Below are positions 40,007 to 47,837 of a stretch of 64,000 nucleotides of DNA, one piece after another (positions within the stretch are counted from its first letter, which is position 1; every line of letters starts with the position of its first letter). The DNA lies in assembly GCA_023391095.1 (NCBI GenBank), contig JAEWBN010000006.1:1-64000 (forward strand), read 5' to 3'. The position numbers and the translations under genes are program-made. This DNA is from Pseudomonadota bacterium. Lineage in GTDB: Bacteria > Pseudomonadota > Alphaproteobacteria > Rhizobiales > Devosiaceae. Below the pieces are notes generated by a model. That model made no database searches. It had not been told where the DNA came from and saw only the letters and a list, made by a program, of their open reading frames with translations.

Positions 40007-42013
40007 ATGACTGACCAACAAATCCGCTGGGGCATTATCGGCCCGGGAAGCATTGCCAAGGCATTCCGCGACGGCCTCAAGGGCAGCACGCATGGCGTAC
40101 TGGCCGCCATCGCCACACGCAATCCGGACCGGCCGGGCCTTGCCGAAGACTTTCCGGGTGCCCGGATCGTCAAGGGTTACGATGCCCTGCTGGCCGACAA
40201 GGACATCGACGCGGTTTATATTGCCGTGCCTCACACCGGCCACGCCGAATGGGCAATCAAGGCCGCCGAGGCCGGCAAGCATGTGCTGGTCGAAAAGCCG
40301 CTCGCCCTCTCGGCGCATGAGGCTGATGCCGTGTTCCATGCCCATCGCAAGGCCGGCACCTTTGCCGGCGAAGCCTTCATGTACCGGCTGCATCCCCAGA
40401 CGGCCAAGATCATCGAACTGGTCCGGTCCGGCGCCATCGGCGAAGTGCGGATGATCCAGTCGAGCTTTGGCTTCAACATGGGCCGCTTCCAGCCGCAGCA
40501 CCGCTTGTTTGCGTCGGAACTGGCCGGCGGCGGCATCATGGATGTGGGCTGCTACCCTGTCTCCATGGCCCGGCTGCTGGTGGGCGCGGCGACCGGCAAG
40601 GCCTTTGCAGATCCGGTCAAGGTCGCCGGCACGGCGCGTCTCAACGACGAGGGCACCGACGATTTTGCCGCGGCCATCCTCACCTTCGAAAATGGCATCG
40701 TGGCTCAGGTGTCCTGCGCTGTAATGGCCAATCTCGACAACGTACTGCGCATCCACGGCGCAGAAGGCCGGATCGAGGTTCCCGATTTCTGGTTCGCGGG
40801 CGGCAATCGCGACCAGGGGCTGGGCAAGATCGACGTGATCAAGGGGGGCCAGACCGAGACCATCAGCGTCAATGAAAGCGCCCATGTCTATTCCTTCGAG
40901 GCGGAAGCCGCTTCGCTGGCCATCCTCGCGGGCAAGCAGGAATTCGACGCGCCGGGCATGAGCTGGGGTGATACGCTGGGCAACCTCCGTGTGCTCGACA
41001 AGTGGCGTGCGGATGCCGGCATCGAGTTCTCGGTGGAAAAGCCGGCCGTGCGCACCCGCACGCTGGACAATCGTACCCTGGGCCCGAACCAGGGCATTAT
41101 CCCCAAGCGCTCGATCCCCGGCCTTGCCAAGCAGGCTTCCGCCGTCGCGATGGGCTTTGAGGATTTCCGGACATTTTCCTCGGGCGCCATCCTGCTCGAC
41201 GCCTTCTGGGAGCGCGGTGGCAACGTCTTTGACACCGCCTTCATCTACTCGGGCGGCTATACCGAAAAGCTGTTCGGCGAGTGGCAGAAGAGCCGCGGTG
41301 TGCGGGATCAGGCCGTGGTTATCGGCAAGGGCGCCCACTCGCCGCTGGTCTACCCGGACGTGATCGCCAAGCAGCTGACGCAGTCGCTTGATCGCCTGCA
41401 GACGGACTATGTCGACATCTACTTCATGCACCGCGACAATCTCGACGTCCCGGTGGGTGAATTCGTCGACGCGCTGGATGCCGAGGTCAAGGCCGGACGC
41501 ATCCGTGGGCCTTATGGCGGGTCGAACTGGACCAAGGAGCGCATGGACGAGGCCATCGCCTATGCCAATGCTAACGGCAAGACGCCCCCACAGGCGCTTT
41601 CCAACAACTTCGCGCTGGCGGAAATGCTCGACCCCATCTGGCCGGGCTGCGTGACGGCCTCGACACCTGACTTCAAGCAATGGCTGATTGATCGCCAGAT
41701 CACCAACTTCTCCTGGTCGAGCCAGGCGCGCGGGTTCTTCACCGAGCTGGCCGGCCGGGACAAGACCGACAATGAGGAGCTGGTGCGCTGCTGGTACAAT
41801 GATCAGAACTTTGGCCGCCGCGACCGCGCCATCGAGCTCGGCAAGCAGCTTGGAAAGTCGCCGATCCATGTGGCCCTGGCCTATGTGCTGACGCAGCCTT
41901 TCCCGAGCGTTCCACTGATTGGACCGCGCCGCCTGCTCGAACTCGAAGATAGCCTCAAGGCATTTGAGATCCAGCTTACGCCCGAGCAGGTGAAGTGGCT
42001 CGAACAGGGCTGA
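40007..42013 (+). CDS. Fusion of Gfo/Idh/MocA oxidoreductase and aldo-keto reductase
   Basis: 668 residues, about twice the size of either family. Residues 1-335: Rossmann start WGIIGPGSIAKAFRDGL, EKPLALSAHEAD with the conserved Lys, GGGIMDVGCYPVSMARLL. Residues 345-668: an AKR barrel with a D-Y-K-H set in FDTAFIYSGG, VVIGKGAHS and DIYFMHRDN, plus YGGSNWTKERM and FSWSSQARGFF. The two halves may catalyse successive redox steps on the imported sugar with channelling or cofactor recycling. Last gene of the ABC operon, closed by a terminator. Confidence 0.92.
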   Translation: MTDQQIRWGIIGPGSIAKAFRDGLKGSTHGVLAAIATRNPDRPGLAEDFPGARIVKGYDALLADKDIDAVYIAVPHTGHAEWAIKAAEAGKHVLVEKPLALSAHEADAVFHAHRKAGTFAGEAFMYRLHPQTAKIIELVRSGAIGEVRMIQSSFGFNMGRFQPQHRLFASELAGGGIMDVGCYPVSMARLLVGAATGKAFADPVKVAGTARLNDEGTDDFAAAILTFENGIVAQVSCAVMANLDNVLRIHGAEGRIEVPDFWFAGGNRDQGLGKIDVIKGGQTETISVNESAHVYSFEAEAASLAILAGKQEFDAPGMSWGDTLGNLRVLDKWRADAGIEFSVEKPAVRTRTLDNRTLGPNQGIIPKRSIPGLAKQASAVAMGFEDFRTFSSGAILLDAFWERGGNVFDTAFIYSGGYTEKLFGEWQKSRGVRDQAVVIGKGAHSPLVYPDVIAKQLTQSLDRLQTDYVDIYFMHRDNLDVPVGEFVDALDAEVKAGRIRGPYGGSNWTKERMDEAIAYANANGKTPPQALSNNFALAEMLDPIWPGCVTASTPDFKQWLIDRQITNFSWSSQARGFFTELAGRDKTDNEELVRCWYNDQNFGRRDRAIELGKQLGKSPIHVALAYVLTQPFPSVPLIGPRRLLELEDSLKAFEIQLTPEQVKWLEQG

Positions 42014-42040
42014 ACCTCTGCACGATGGTCTGACACCGAG

Positions 42041-42068
42041 CGGCCCCGGACACTTCCGGGGCCGTTTC
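42041..42068 (+). terminator. Intrinsic terminator of the ABC/oxidoreductase operon
   Basis: CGGCCCCGG - ACACTT - CCGGGGCCG followed by TTTC. Perfect 9-bp stem, between convergent genes. Confidence 0.85.
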
Positions 42069-42077
42069 AATACCGAA

Positions 42078-43496
42078 CTACTCTTCCGCGAAGGTTGCCA
42101 GGGGCGTGACCTTGGCCAGTTGCACCAGCCGGAGTGCAGCCAGGAAGGCCAGTACGGCAAACAGCGCCGCCATCACAAAGAGCGGGATGATGGCGGCCAG
42201 AATATCGGCACTTTCTACGGCCTGCGGATAGCCGGCGGCGTTGGCCGCAACGCCAGCGAGTGCAGCACCCAGCGCATTGCCGGCGGACTGCGTCGTGGGC
42301 AAGAGGGCCGACGTGCGGTCACGTTCTTCGGCACTGCTGGCCTCCATGATGGTCAACATGATGTAGCCGTTGGAGATACCGAAGCCCGAGCCGATCAGGA
42401 GTTGTCCCACCAGGAGGGTAGGAAGTTGCGTCCATTGCAGGCCGCAGAGCACCAGGATCAGCCCCGCCGCCAGAAGCAGGGGACCGGTCCGGATCAGGAT
42501 GCGCCGGGTGGAGCGCTGGCGCACATTGGCGACGGTCACCGAGCCGAGGCTCCAGGCCACCGCCATAACAGCGCCGGTGATTGCCGCCTGGGTAGGCCCA
42601 TAGGCCCAAAGTTGCTGCAGCAGCATGATAAGATACACCGCTGTGGCGGCGCCAGCCACGGGCATCAGCAGAAAGACCCAGAGCCCCGAACCCACCGCCG
42701 TCCGCAACGAGAAGGCATCGGGTGGCATGAGGCGCTGATGCGCGCGGCGGTCCAGCCATACTGCTGTCACCAGCAGGATCGCGGCACCCAAGAGCAGCAA
42801 TGCAGCCTGCGCCGGGGCCACAACGGCCGCAAGTGCCACGAGCATGGTGCCGGCCCCAATGGTCAACAGACGCAGACCGGGAAAGCCATGCGCCTCAGTC
42901 GATTTCTCGCCACGGGGCACGACAAGCATCACCATGACAACGAAAATCAGCACGAAAGGCACGTTGATCAGGAATGCAGCACGCCAGGAAATGAGCTCGG
43001 TCAGAGCCCCTGCCCCGGCTGGACCACCAAAGGCAGCAACCGCCCAGACGACGGCCTGCATGCCGAAGACCTTGGGCACAAGCCGGCTGGGGAAGAGTTC
43101 GGGAATGAGCGCGAAGCAAAGCGCTGCCACGACACCTTCGCCGAACCCCTGCACGGCGCGCCCCAGGAGAACCTGGTTCATATCCCCGGCCACAGCGGCG
43201 ATCAGCGTTCCCGCAAGAAAGACCAGAGCCAGCCCCACCAAAGAGCCGCGCGAGCCCAAACGCCGCTTCAGCAGCGCTGCCGCAGCGCCACCAACGATGG
43301 CCAGGACCAAATAGAGCGTCGTTGCCCACGAGATGACCTCAATGCCGCCCAGTTCATGCACGGCGGAAGGCAGGGCCGCTGAGGAGAGGAAGGCGTTGAA
43401 CGCAAAGAGCGTCACCCCGAGAGCCAGAATGGTCGTCACCGGCAGGTAGCGCGGACCAAAAATTTCGGCCCAACGGCCCTCGACGGTCTCAGACAT
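42078..43496 (-). CDS. MFS drug/metabolite transporter
   Basis: About 472 residues, 14 predicted spans (DHA2-like). ARAVQGFGEGVVAALCFALI carries the GxGxG-type motif C area and LKRRLGSRGSLVGLALVF resembles motif A. Start ATG 43496 is chosen over a GTG nine bases upstream. An almost perfect palindrome (43509-43532) lies directly before the start, so a TetR-type repressor probably controls it, but no such gene is adjacent. Confidence 0.85.
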   Translation of the reverse strand: MSETVEGRWAEIFGPRYLPVTTILALGVTLFAFNAFLSSAALPSAVHELGGIEVISWATTLYLVLAIVGGAAAALLKRRLGSRGSLVGLALVFLAGTLIAAVAGDMNQVLLGRAVQGFGEGVVAALCFALIPELFPSRLVPKVFGMQAVVWAVAAFGGPAGAGALTELISWRAAFLINVPFVLIFVVMVMLVVPRGEKSTEAHGFPGLRLLTIGAGTMLVALAAVVAPAQAALLLLGAAILLVTAVWLDRRAHQRLMPPDAFSLRTAVGSGLWVFLLMPVAGAATAVYLIMLLQQLWAYGPTQAAITGAVMAVAWSLGSVTVANVRQRSTRRILIRTGPLLLAAGLILVLCGLQWTQLPTLLVGQLLIGSGFGISNGYIMLTIMEASSAEERDRTSALLPTTQSAGNALGAALAGVAANAAGYPQAVESADILAAIIPLFVMAALFAVLAFLAALRLVQLAKVTPLATFAEE

Positions 43497-43508
43497 CGCA
43501 AACACTCA

Positions 43509-43532
43509 TTAAACAAGAGCCTGCTTGCTTAA
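43509..43532. promoter_or_regulatory. Palindromic operator before the MFS gene
   Basis: TTAAACAAG - AGCCTG - CTTGCTTAA: 9-base arms with one mismatch. Location 13 bases from the start codon fits a repressor operator. Confidence 0.6.
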
Positions 43533-43648
43533 TCTCATCAGGGCGGAAAGCAAGGCAAATCTCTTGGACCAGAATAGGCAGACTTTGGCCTGGCGAAGGG
43601 TTTTTCTCCGCACAAGCGTTTGACGCACAGTTACACCCTTGTGCGCAC

Positions 43649-43677
43649 TTGTCGCGCTCCCACCGCGCTCCTAGATT
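43649..43677 (+). promoter_or_regulatory. Promoter of the FMN riboswitch-ribN transcript
   Basis: TTGTCG (43649-43654), 17 bases, TAGATT (43672-43677). Transcription would start about 43684, shortly before the riboswitch. Confidence 0.6.
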
Positions 43678-43700
43678 GAGCGTGCAGGTTCGCCTGCATT

Positions 43701-43842
43701 GTTCTCAGGGCGGGGTGCAATTCCCCACCGGCGGTAAGGCAGCAATGCCAAGCCCGCGAGCGCCTTTGGACCGCATGGTCCTTGGGGTCAGCAGATCCGG
43801 TGTAACTCCGGAGCCGACGGTATAGTCCGGATGAAAGAGAAC
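43701..43842 (+). ncRNA. FMN riboswitch (RFN element)
   Basis: All the conserved parts are present: closing stem GTTCTC/GAGAAC, AGGGCGGGGTG, CCCCACCGGCGG, AGCCCGCGAGC, GGTCAGCAGATCCGGTG, TCCGGAGCCGACGG, and TATAGTCCGGATGAAAGAG. It binds FMN in the nascent transcript and represses the downstream riboflavin transporter gene when FMN is plentiful. Confidence 0.98.
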
Positions 43843-43897
43843 GGGACCAAGCGCCTTGCCGGCGCCGCTGCCCTTTGGCACGCGATCAATCCGGCTC

Positions 43898-43942
43898 GTC
43901 GTCTCCCGTAACCCTGAGGAAACTGGTTACGGAAAGGACGAC
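43898..43942 (+). promoter_or_regulatory. Hairpin that can hide the ribN ribosome-binding site
   Basis: GTCGTC (43898) pairs with GACGAC (43942 end), and CCGTAACC (43906-43913) with GGTTACGG (43925-43932). GGAAAGGA at 43931-43938 lies in the stem, two to six bases from the ATG at 43945. No T-run follows, so regulation is probably of translation, not termination. Confidence 0.75.
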
Positions 43943-43944
43943 AG

Positions 43945-44910
43945 ATGAACCAGATTTCCTCTTCCCATAATGCCGCCGCCACAGGCGCATTCTTCATGCT
44001 TGCCGCGAGCCTGGCCTTTGCCGGCTCCAATACGCTCCAGTCACTGCTTCCGACCCCGGTCGAGTATGGAGGGTTCGGCATGAGCTCGACCGGCATGGCC
44101 TTCTGGCAGTATCTGATTGCTTCAGTGCTGGCGTTGCCGCTGATCCTGCGCATTGGCGTGCAAAACCTTCGGACAAGCCATCCCCTGGCGCACGAGGTGC
44201 GGGCTTTTGTTTCCGCGCTGGGGGTCCATGTCTTTGTTTACGGCTTCGCGACCGGCGTGCCGGTCTGGCAGATGGTCACCCTGCTCGCAACCGGGCCGCT
44301 CTTTGTGATCGTCGGCTCAGTGCTATTTCTGCGTGAACGCGTCTCGACCGCGCGTATTGGAGCCGCGCTGGTCGGCTTTTTGGGCGCCATCATCATTTCC
44401 GGCGTTGGAACCGAGGGCCTTGGTTTTCAGGCGCTTATTCCGATCCTGGCCGCCGCTCTGTGGGCGACAACTGACGTGCTGACCAAATATCTCTCGCTCA
44501 GGGGTGAGCGCCCGGAAACTCTGACCGTGTCGTTGCTGGCGCTGATGACGCCAAACCATTTGGCCATCCTGTTGCTGGTCAACGCGCTGGGTGGGGTATT
44601 GCCCGCTGGCGTCGCCAACGGCTTCCCCTTTGACCTTCCCCAAGGAAACGGCCTTGTGTTGCTCGTGGTCCTGGGGGCGTTGACGGCCGGCGCGCAGTAT
44701 CTTCTCGCCTTTGCCTACCGCCACGCCGACGCTACCTACCTTCAGCCCTTTTCGGATGTGAAGGTTTTCCTGGGAGGCCTTGTTGCTTGGATCGCCTTGG
44801 GGCAGCAGCCGAGCATCTGGTTCTGGCCAGGCGCACTGCTGATCGTTGCTGCTTCGGCATTCATCTTCTGGAGTGAGCGCCAGCAGAGCCCCAGACTTGC
44901 CGCGGCCTGA
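43945..44910 (+). CDS. ribN: Riboflavin transporter RibN (EamA/DMT family)
   Basis: 321 residues, ten predicted spans with two EamA repeats: MLAASLAFAGSNTLQSLL first and LWATTDVLTKYLSLRGE in the second, ending VAASAFIFWSE. The family plus a 5' FMN riboswitch identifies the rhizobial riboflavin importer RibN. It brings riboflavin through the inner membrane. Repression by FMN fits the riboswitch. The ribD and ribE genes are missing from the ribH locus of this window, so uptake may matter here. Confidence 0.92.
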   Translation: MNQISSSHNAAATGAFFMLAASLAFAGSNTLQSLLPTPVEYGGFGMSSTGMAFWQYLIASVLALPLILRIGVQNLRTSHPLAHEVRAFVSALGVHVFVYGFATGVPVWQMVTLLATGPLFVIVGSVLFLRERVSTARIGAALVGFLGAIIISGVGTEGLGFQALIPILAAALWATTDVLTKYLSLRGERPETLTVSLLALMTPNHLAILLLVNALGGVLPAGVANGFPFDLPQGNGLVLLVVLGALTAGAQYLLAFAYRHADATYLQPFSDVKVFLGGLVAWIALGQQPSIWFWPGALLIVAASAFIFWSERQQSPRLAAA

Positions 44911-44988
44911 GATTTGGAACAGACCTTCTGAAATCAGAACGCCCATGCTACGCGTTTCCCCCAGCAATCACTCTGCGTGGGGGAAGCG

Positions 44989-45834
44989 ATGGCTACGGTT
45001 GGTGGTACGACACCGCAGGATTTCGACGCCCTGCGCGCCATGATCATCGAGCGGCGAAATGAACTGCCCAAACGTCTGATGCAGGTCGCCGTATATGCAC
45101 TGGACCATCCCGACGAGATCGCTTTCGGAACGGCAGCGAGCATTGCCACCGCGGCTCAGGTTCAGCCCTCGACCCTGGTGCGCTTTGCCCAGCATTTCGG
45201 CTTTGACGGCTTTTCCGGTCTGCAGCAGCTTTTCCGGCTGCGTTTGCGGGGGCGCAATGCGAGCTACGAGGATCGCCTGCGTAAGCTGGATGGCGGTGAC
45301 GCCGCTCTGGCCGAAAGTGCCGCCATCCTCAACAGTTTCGTTTCCGCTGCACAGCGCAGCCTAGATGGCCTGACCAGCTCGCTCGACACCGAGCAGTTCG
45401 AGCGCGCGGTGGAAGTTCTCGCCAAGGCGGACACGATCTACCTGATCGCGAAACGCCGGTCCTATCCCATCGCCAGCTACATGGCCTACGCATTTGGAAA
45501 GCTGAAGATCCGTAGTCTTCTGGTGGACAGCGGGTCGGGCATCGATGAGGACATGCTCGCATTGGCCTCTCCTGATGACGCAGCCATTGCGATCAGCTTT
45601 GCGCCTTACGCGCCAGAAAGTGCGGCGCAGGCACGTCTGCTCGCCGACTCGGGCGTAGCTGTCGTCGCCTTGACCGATTCCGCCCTGTCGCCACTGGTCG
45701 AATGTTCGGCGGTTTGGCTTGGGCTTGTGGAAGCCGATCACGCCGGCTTCCGCTCACTGTCCGCCAGCATGGCTCTGGCCATGGCCCTGTCGGTGTCGGT
45801 AGCGGAGCACCGCCGACGCACCATATCAAAATAG
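44989..45834 (+). CDS. iolR: RpiR-family regulator of inositol catabolism
   Basis: 281 residues. N-terminal RpiR helix-turn-helix (MIIERRNELPKRLMQVAVYALDHP; SIATAAQVQPSTLVRFAQHFG) and a C-terminal SIS sugar-phosphate domain (VLAKADTIYLIAKRRSYPIA, AISFAPYAPESAAQA). GGGGAAG sits before ATG 44989; an in-frame GTG at 44977 is the alternative. It directly precedes the iol operon and is likely its repressor, released by a keto-inositol or phosphorylated intermediate. Confidence 0.87.
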   Translation: MATVGGTTPQDFDALRAMIIERRNELPKRLMQVAVYALDHPDEIAFGTAASIATAAQVQPSTLVRFAQHFGFDGFSGLQQLFRLRLRGRNASYEDRLRKLDGGDAALAESAAILNSFVSAAQRSLDGLTSSLDTEQFERAVEVLAKADTIYLIAKRRSYPIASYMAYAFGKLKIRSLLVDSGSGIDEDMLALASPDDAAIAISFAPYAPESAAQARLLADSGVAVVALTDSALSPLVECSAVWLGLVEADHAGFRSLSASMALAMALSVSVAEHRRRTISK

Positions 45835-45847
45835 AACACACGTTCTA
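45832..45847. promoter_or_regulatory. Palindrome TAGAAC-N4-GTTCTA upstream of iolC
   Basis: Perfect 6-base arms separated by ACAC, overlapping the iolR stop and placed just before the -35 box. A candidate operator for IolR or another regulator. It does not have the GGAA-N6-TTCC form seen before iolG. Confidence 0.6.
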
Positions 45848-45849
45848 TA

Positions 45850-45878
45850 TTGACCAAATTTCAGAACCGGTGTTTCAT
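45850..45878 (+). promoter_or_regulatory. Promoter of the iolC-D-E-B operon
   Basis: TTGACC (45850-45855), 17 bases, TTTCAT (45873-45878). A good -35 and weak -10, consistent with a regulated promoter. Confidence 0.5.
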
Positions 45879-45923
45879 ACGCGGAATGCTGTTGCCCCGT
45901 TGGTAGGCGTTCCGAGGAGACAC

Positions 45924-47837
45924 ATGGTGACTACAGCGCTGGCAGACAGGCCGCTCGATGTCATTACCATTGGCCGCGCTTCGGTGGACCTTTATGGCCA
46001 GCAGATCGGGACTCGTCTCGAAGACGTCGGCAGCTTTGCCAAATCAGTTGGGGGATGCCCGACCAACATTGCAGTGGGCACGTCGCGGCTCGGTTTGAAA
46101 TCAGCTCTCATCACCCGGGTGGGCGACGAGCCGATGGGGCGCTTCATCCGGGAACAACTTCAGCGCGAAGGCGTCGAGACGCGCGGCATTGTCACCGATC
46201 CCGAGCGGCTGACGGCGCTGGTGCTTCTCGCGGTCGAGAACGACAAGTCCTTTCCCCTCATCTTCTATCGGGACAATTGCGCCGACGCAGCCCTGTCGGA
46301 AACGGATATCGACGAAGTATTTGTCCAGTCTGCGCGCGCCATCCTCGTGAGCGGGACGCACTTTTCGAAGCCGCACAGTGACGCTGCCCAGCGCAAGGCC
46401 ATGCGGATTGCCCGCGAAGGCGGTGGCAAAGTGGTGTTCGACATCGACTACCGGCCCAACCTTTGGGGCCTTGCGGGCCATGACGCGGGCGAAAGCCGCT
46501 ACATCGCGTCCGATGACGTATCTGCCCATCTTCGCACCGTGCTGCCCTCCTGCGATCTGATCGTGGGCACGGAAGAAGAAGTGCTGATCGCGGCGGGAGC
46601 CAGCGACCTGCACGACGCGCTCAGGACGATCCGGTCCCTGTCCTCCGCTGTGATCGTCCTGAAGCGCGGCCCCATGGGCTGCATCGTCTATGACGGAGCC
46701 ATTCCCGACGACCTGGAAGACGGTATCGTCGGCGAAGGCTTTCCAGTTGAAGTCTATAATGTGCTTGGGGCCGGCGATGCCTTTCTGAGCGGATTCCTGC
46801 GGGGTTGGCTGCGCGACGAGCCGCACCAGACCAGCGCAACATGGGCAAACGCCTGCGGCGCCTTTGCGGTGAGCCGGCTGCTCTGCGCCCCGGAAATCCC
46901 GACCTGGACCGAACTGCAATATTTCCTTGACCATGGCAGTGCCGAGCGCGCGCTCCGCAAGGACGCGGCCATCAACCACGTGCATTGGGCGACGACACGC
47001 CGTCGCAATATTCCAAAACTCATGGCGTTGGCCATAGACCACCGAAGTCAATTCGAGGACTTAGTGGATGGCGATGCTGACAAGCTGGCCCGTATCCCTG
47101 CCTTCAAGGTGCTTGCCATCAAGGCGGCGGCTCAAGTCGCCAATGGCCGCGACGGGTTCGGCACGCTGCTGGACGACAAATATGGTCGCGATGCCCTCTA
47201 TGCGACCGGCGCGCTGAGCAATTTCTGGGTGGGGAAGCCCATCGAGCTGCCGGGATCGCGGCCCCTACAGTTCGAATTCACTCAAGATCTGGGATCGCGA
47301 CTGGTGGAGTGGCCGGTCGATCACTGCATCAAGGTGCTGTGCTTTTTCCACCCTGACGATCCGCAACCGCTTCGCGAGGCACAAATCGGCAAGTTGCGGT
47401 CTGCCTTCGACGCGGCGCGCAAGATCGGCAGGGAATTGCTGATCGAGATCATTGCCGGCAAAAATGGTCCTCTGTTGGACAATACCGTCGCCAGGGCGCT
47501 CACGGAAATCTACGATGCCGGCATCAGTCCGGACTGGTGGAAGCTTGAACCTCAACCCAACGCCGCTGCCTGGGCGGCAACCGACGCGGTAATCGAGGCG
47601 CGGGACCCCTTTTGTCGTGGGGTTGTCCTCCTGGGGCTGGACGCGCGACAGGAGGAACTGGAGGCAGGGTTTGCTGCCGCCAAGACCGCGCGGACAGTGC
47701 GGGGGTTCGCGGTCGGTCGCACAATTTTTGCCGAGGCGGCGCGTGCCTGGCTGGACGGACAGATCGGCGACGAGGAAGCTGTAGCGGACATGGCCAGCCG
47801 GTTCAGCGCGCTGGTGAATATTTGGGAGCAGCAATGA
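45924..47837 (+). CDS. iolC: Bifunctional 5-dehydro-2-deoxygluconokinase / DUF2090 aldolase
   Basis: 637 residues from ATG 45924 with GAGGAG upstream. Residues 1-330 are a PfkB-type sugar kinase: VGGCPTNIAVGTSRLG and NVLGAGDAFLSGFLRGW (GAGD anion hole). Residues about 340-637 are DUF2090, an aldolase-type barrel (LMALAIDHRSQFEDL, FKVLAIKAAAQVA). The fusion phosphorylates 5-dehydro-2-deoxygluconate and probably splits the product to malonate semialdehyde and dihydroxyacetone phosphate, replacing separate IolJ. Confidence 0.95.
   Translation: MVTTALADRPLDVITIGRASVDLYGQQIGTRLEDVGSFAKSVGGCPTNIAVGTSRLGLKSALITRVGDEPMGRFIREQLQREGVETRGIVTDPERLTALVLLAVENDKSFPLIFYRDNCADAALSETDIDEVFVQSARAILVSGTHFSKPHSDAAQRKAMRIAREGGGKVVFDIDYRPNLWGLAGHDAGESRYIASDDVSAHLRTVLPSCDLIVGTEEEVLIAAGASDLHDALRTIRSLSSAVIVLKRGPMGCIVYDGAIPDDLEDGIVGEGFPVEVYNVLGAGDAFLSGFLRGWLRDEPHQTSATWANACGAFAVSRLLCAPEIPTWTELQYFLDHGSAERALRKDAAINHVHWATTRRRNIPKLMALAIDHRSQFEDLVDGDADKLARIPAFKVLAIKAAAQVANGRDGFGTLLDDKYGRDALYATGALSNFWVGKPIELPGSRPLQFEFTQDLGSRLVEWPVDHCIKVLCFFHPDDPQPLREAQIGKLRSAFDAARKIGRELLIEIIAGKNGPLLDNTVARALTEIYDAGISPDWWKLEPQPNAAAWAATDAVIEARDPFCRGVVLLGLDARQEELEAGFAAAKTARTVRGFAVGRTIFAEAARAWLDGQIGDEEAVADMASRFSALVNIWEQQ

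Noticed and set aside
42120..43382. 420-codon rightward frame opposite the MFS gene
   Set aside because: Extremely His/Gln/Arg-rich sequence without membrane or enzyme motifs; shadow of the transporter.
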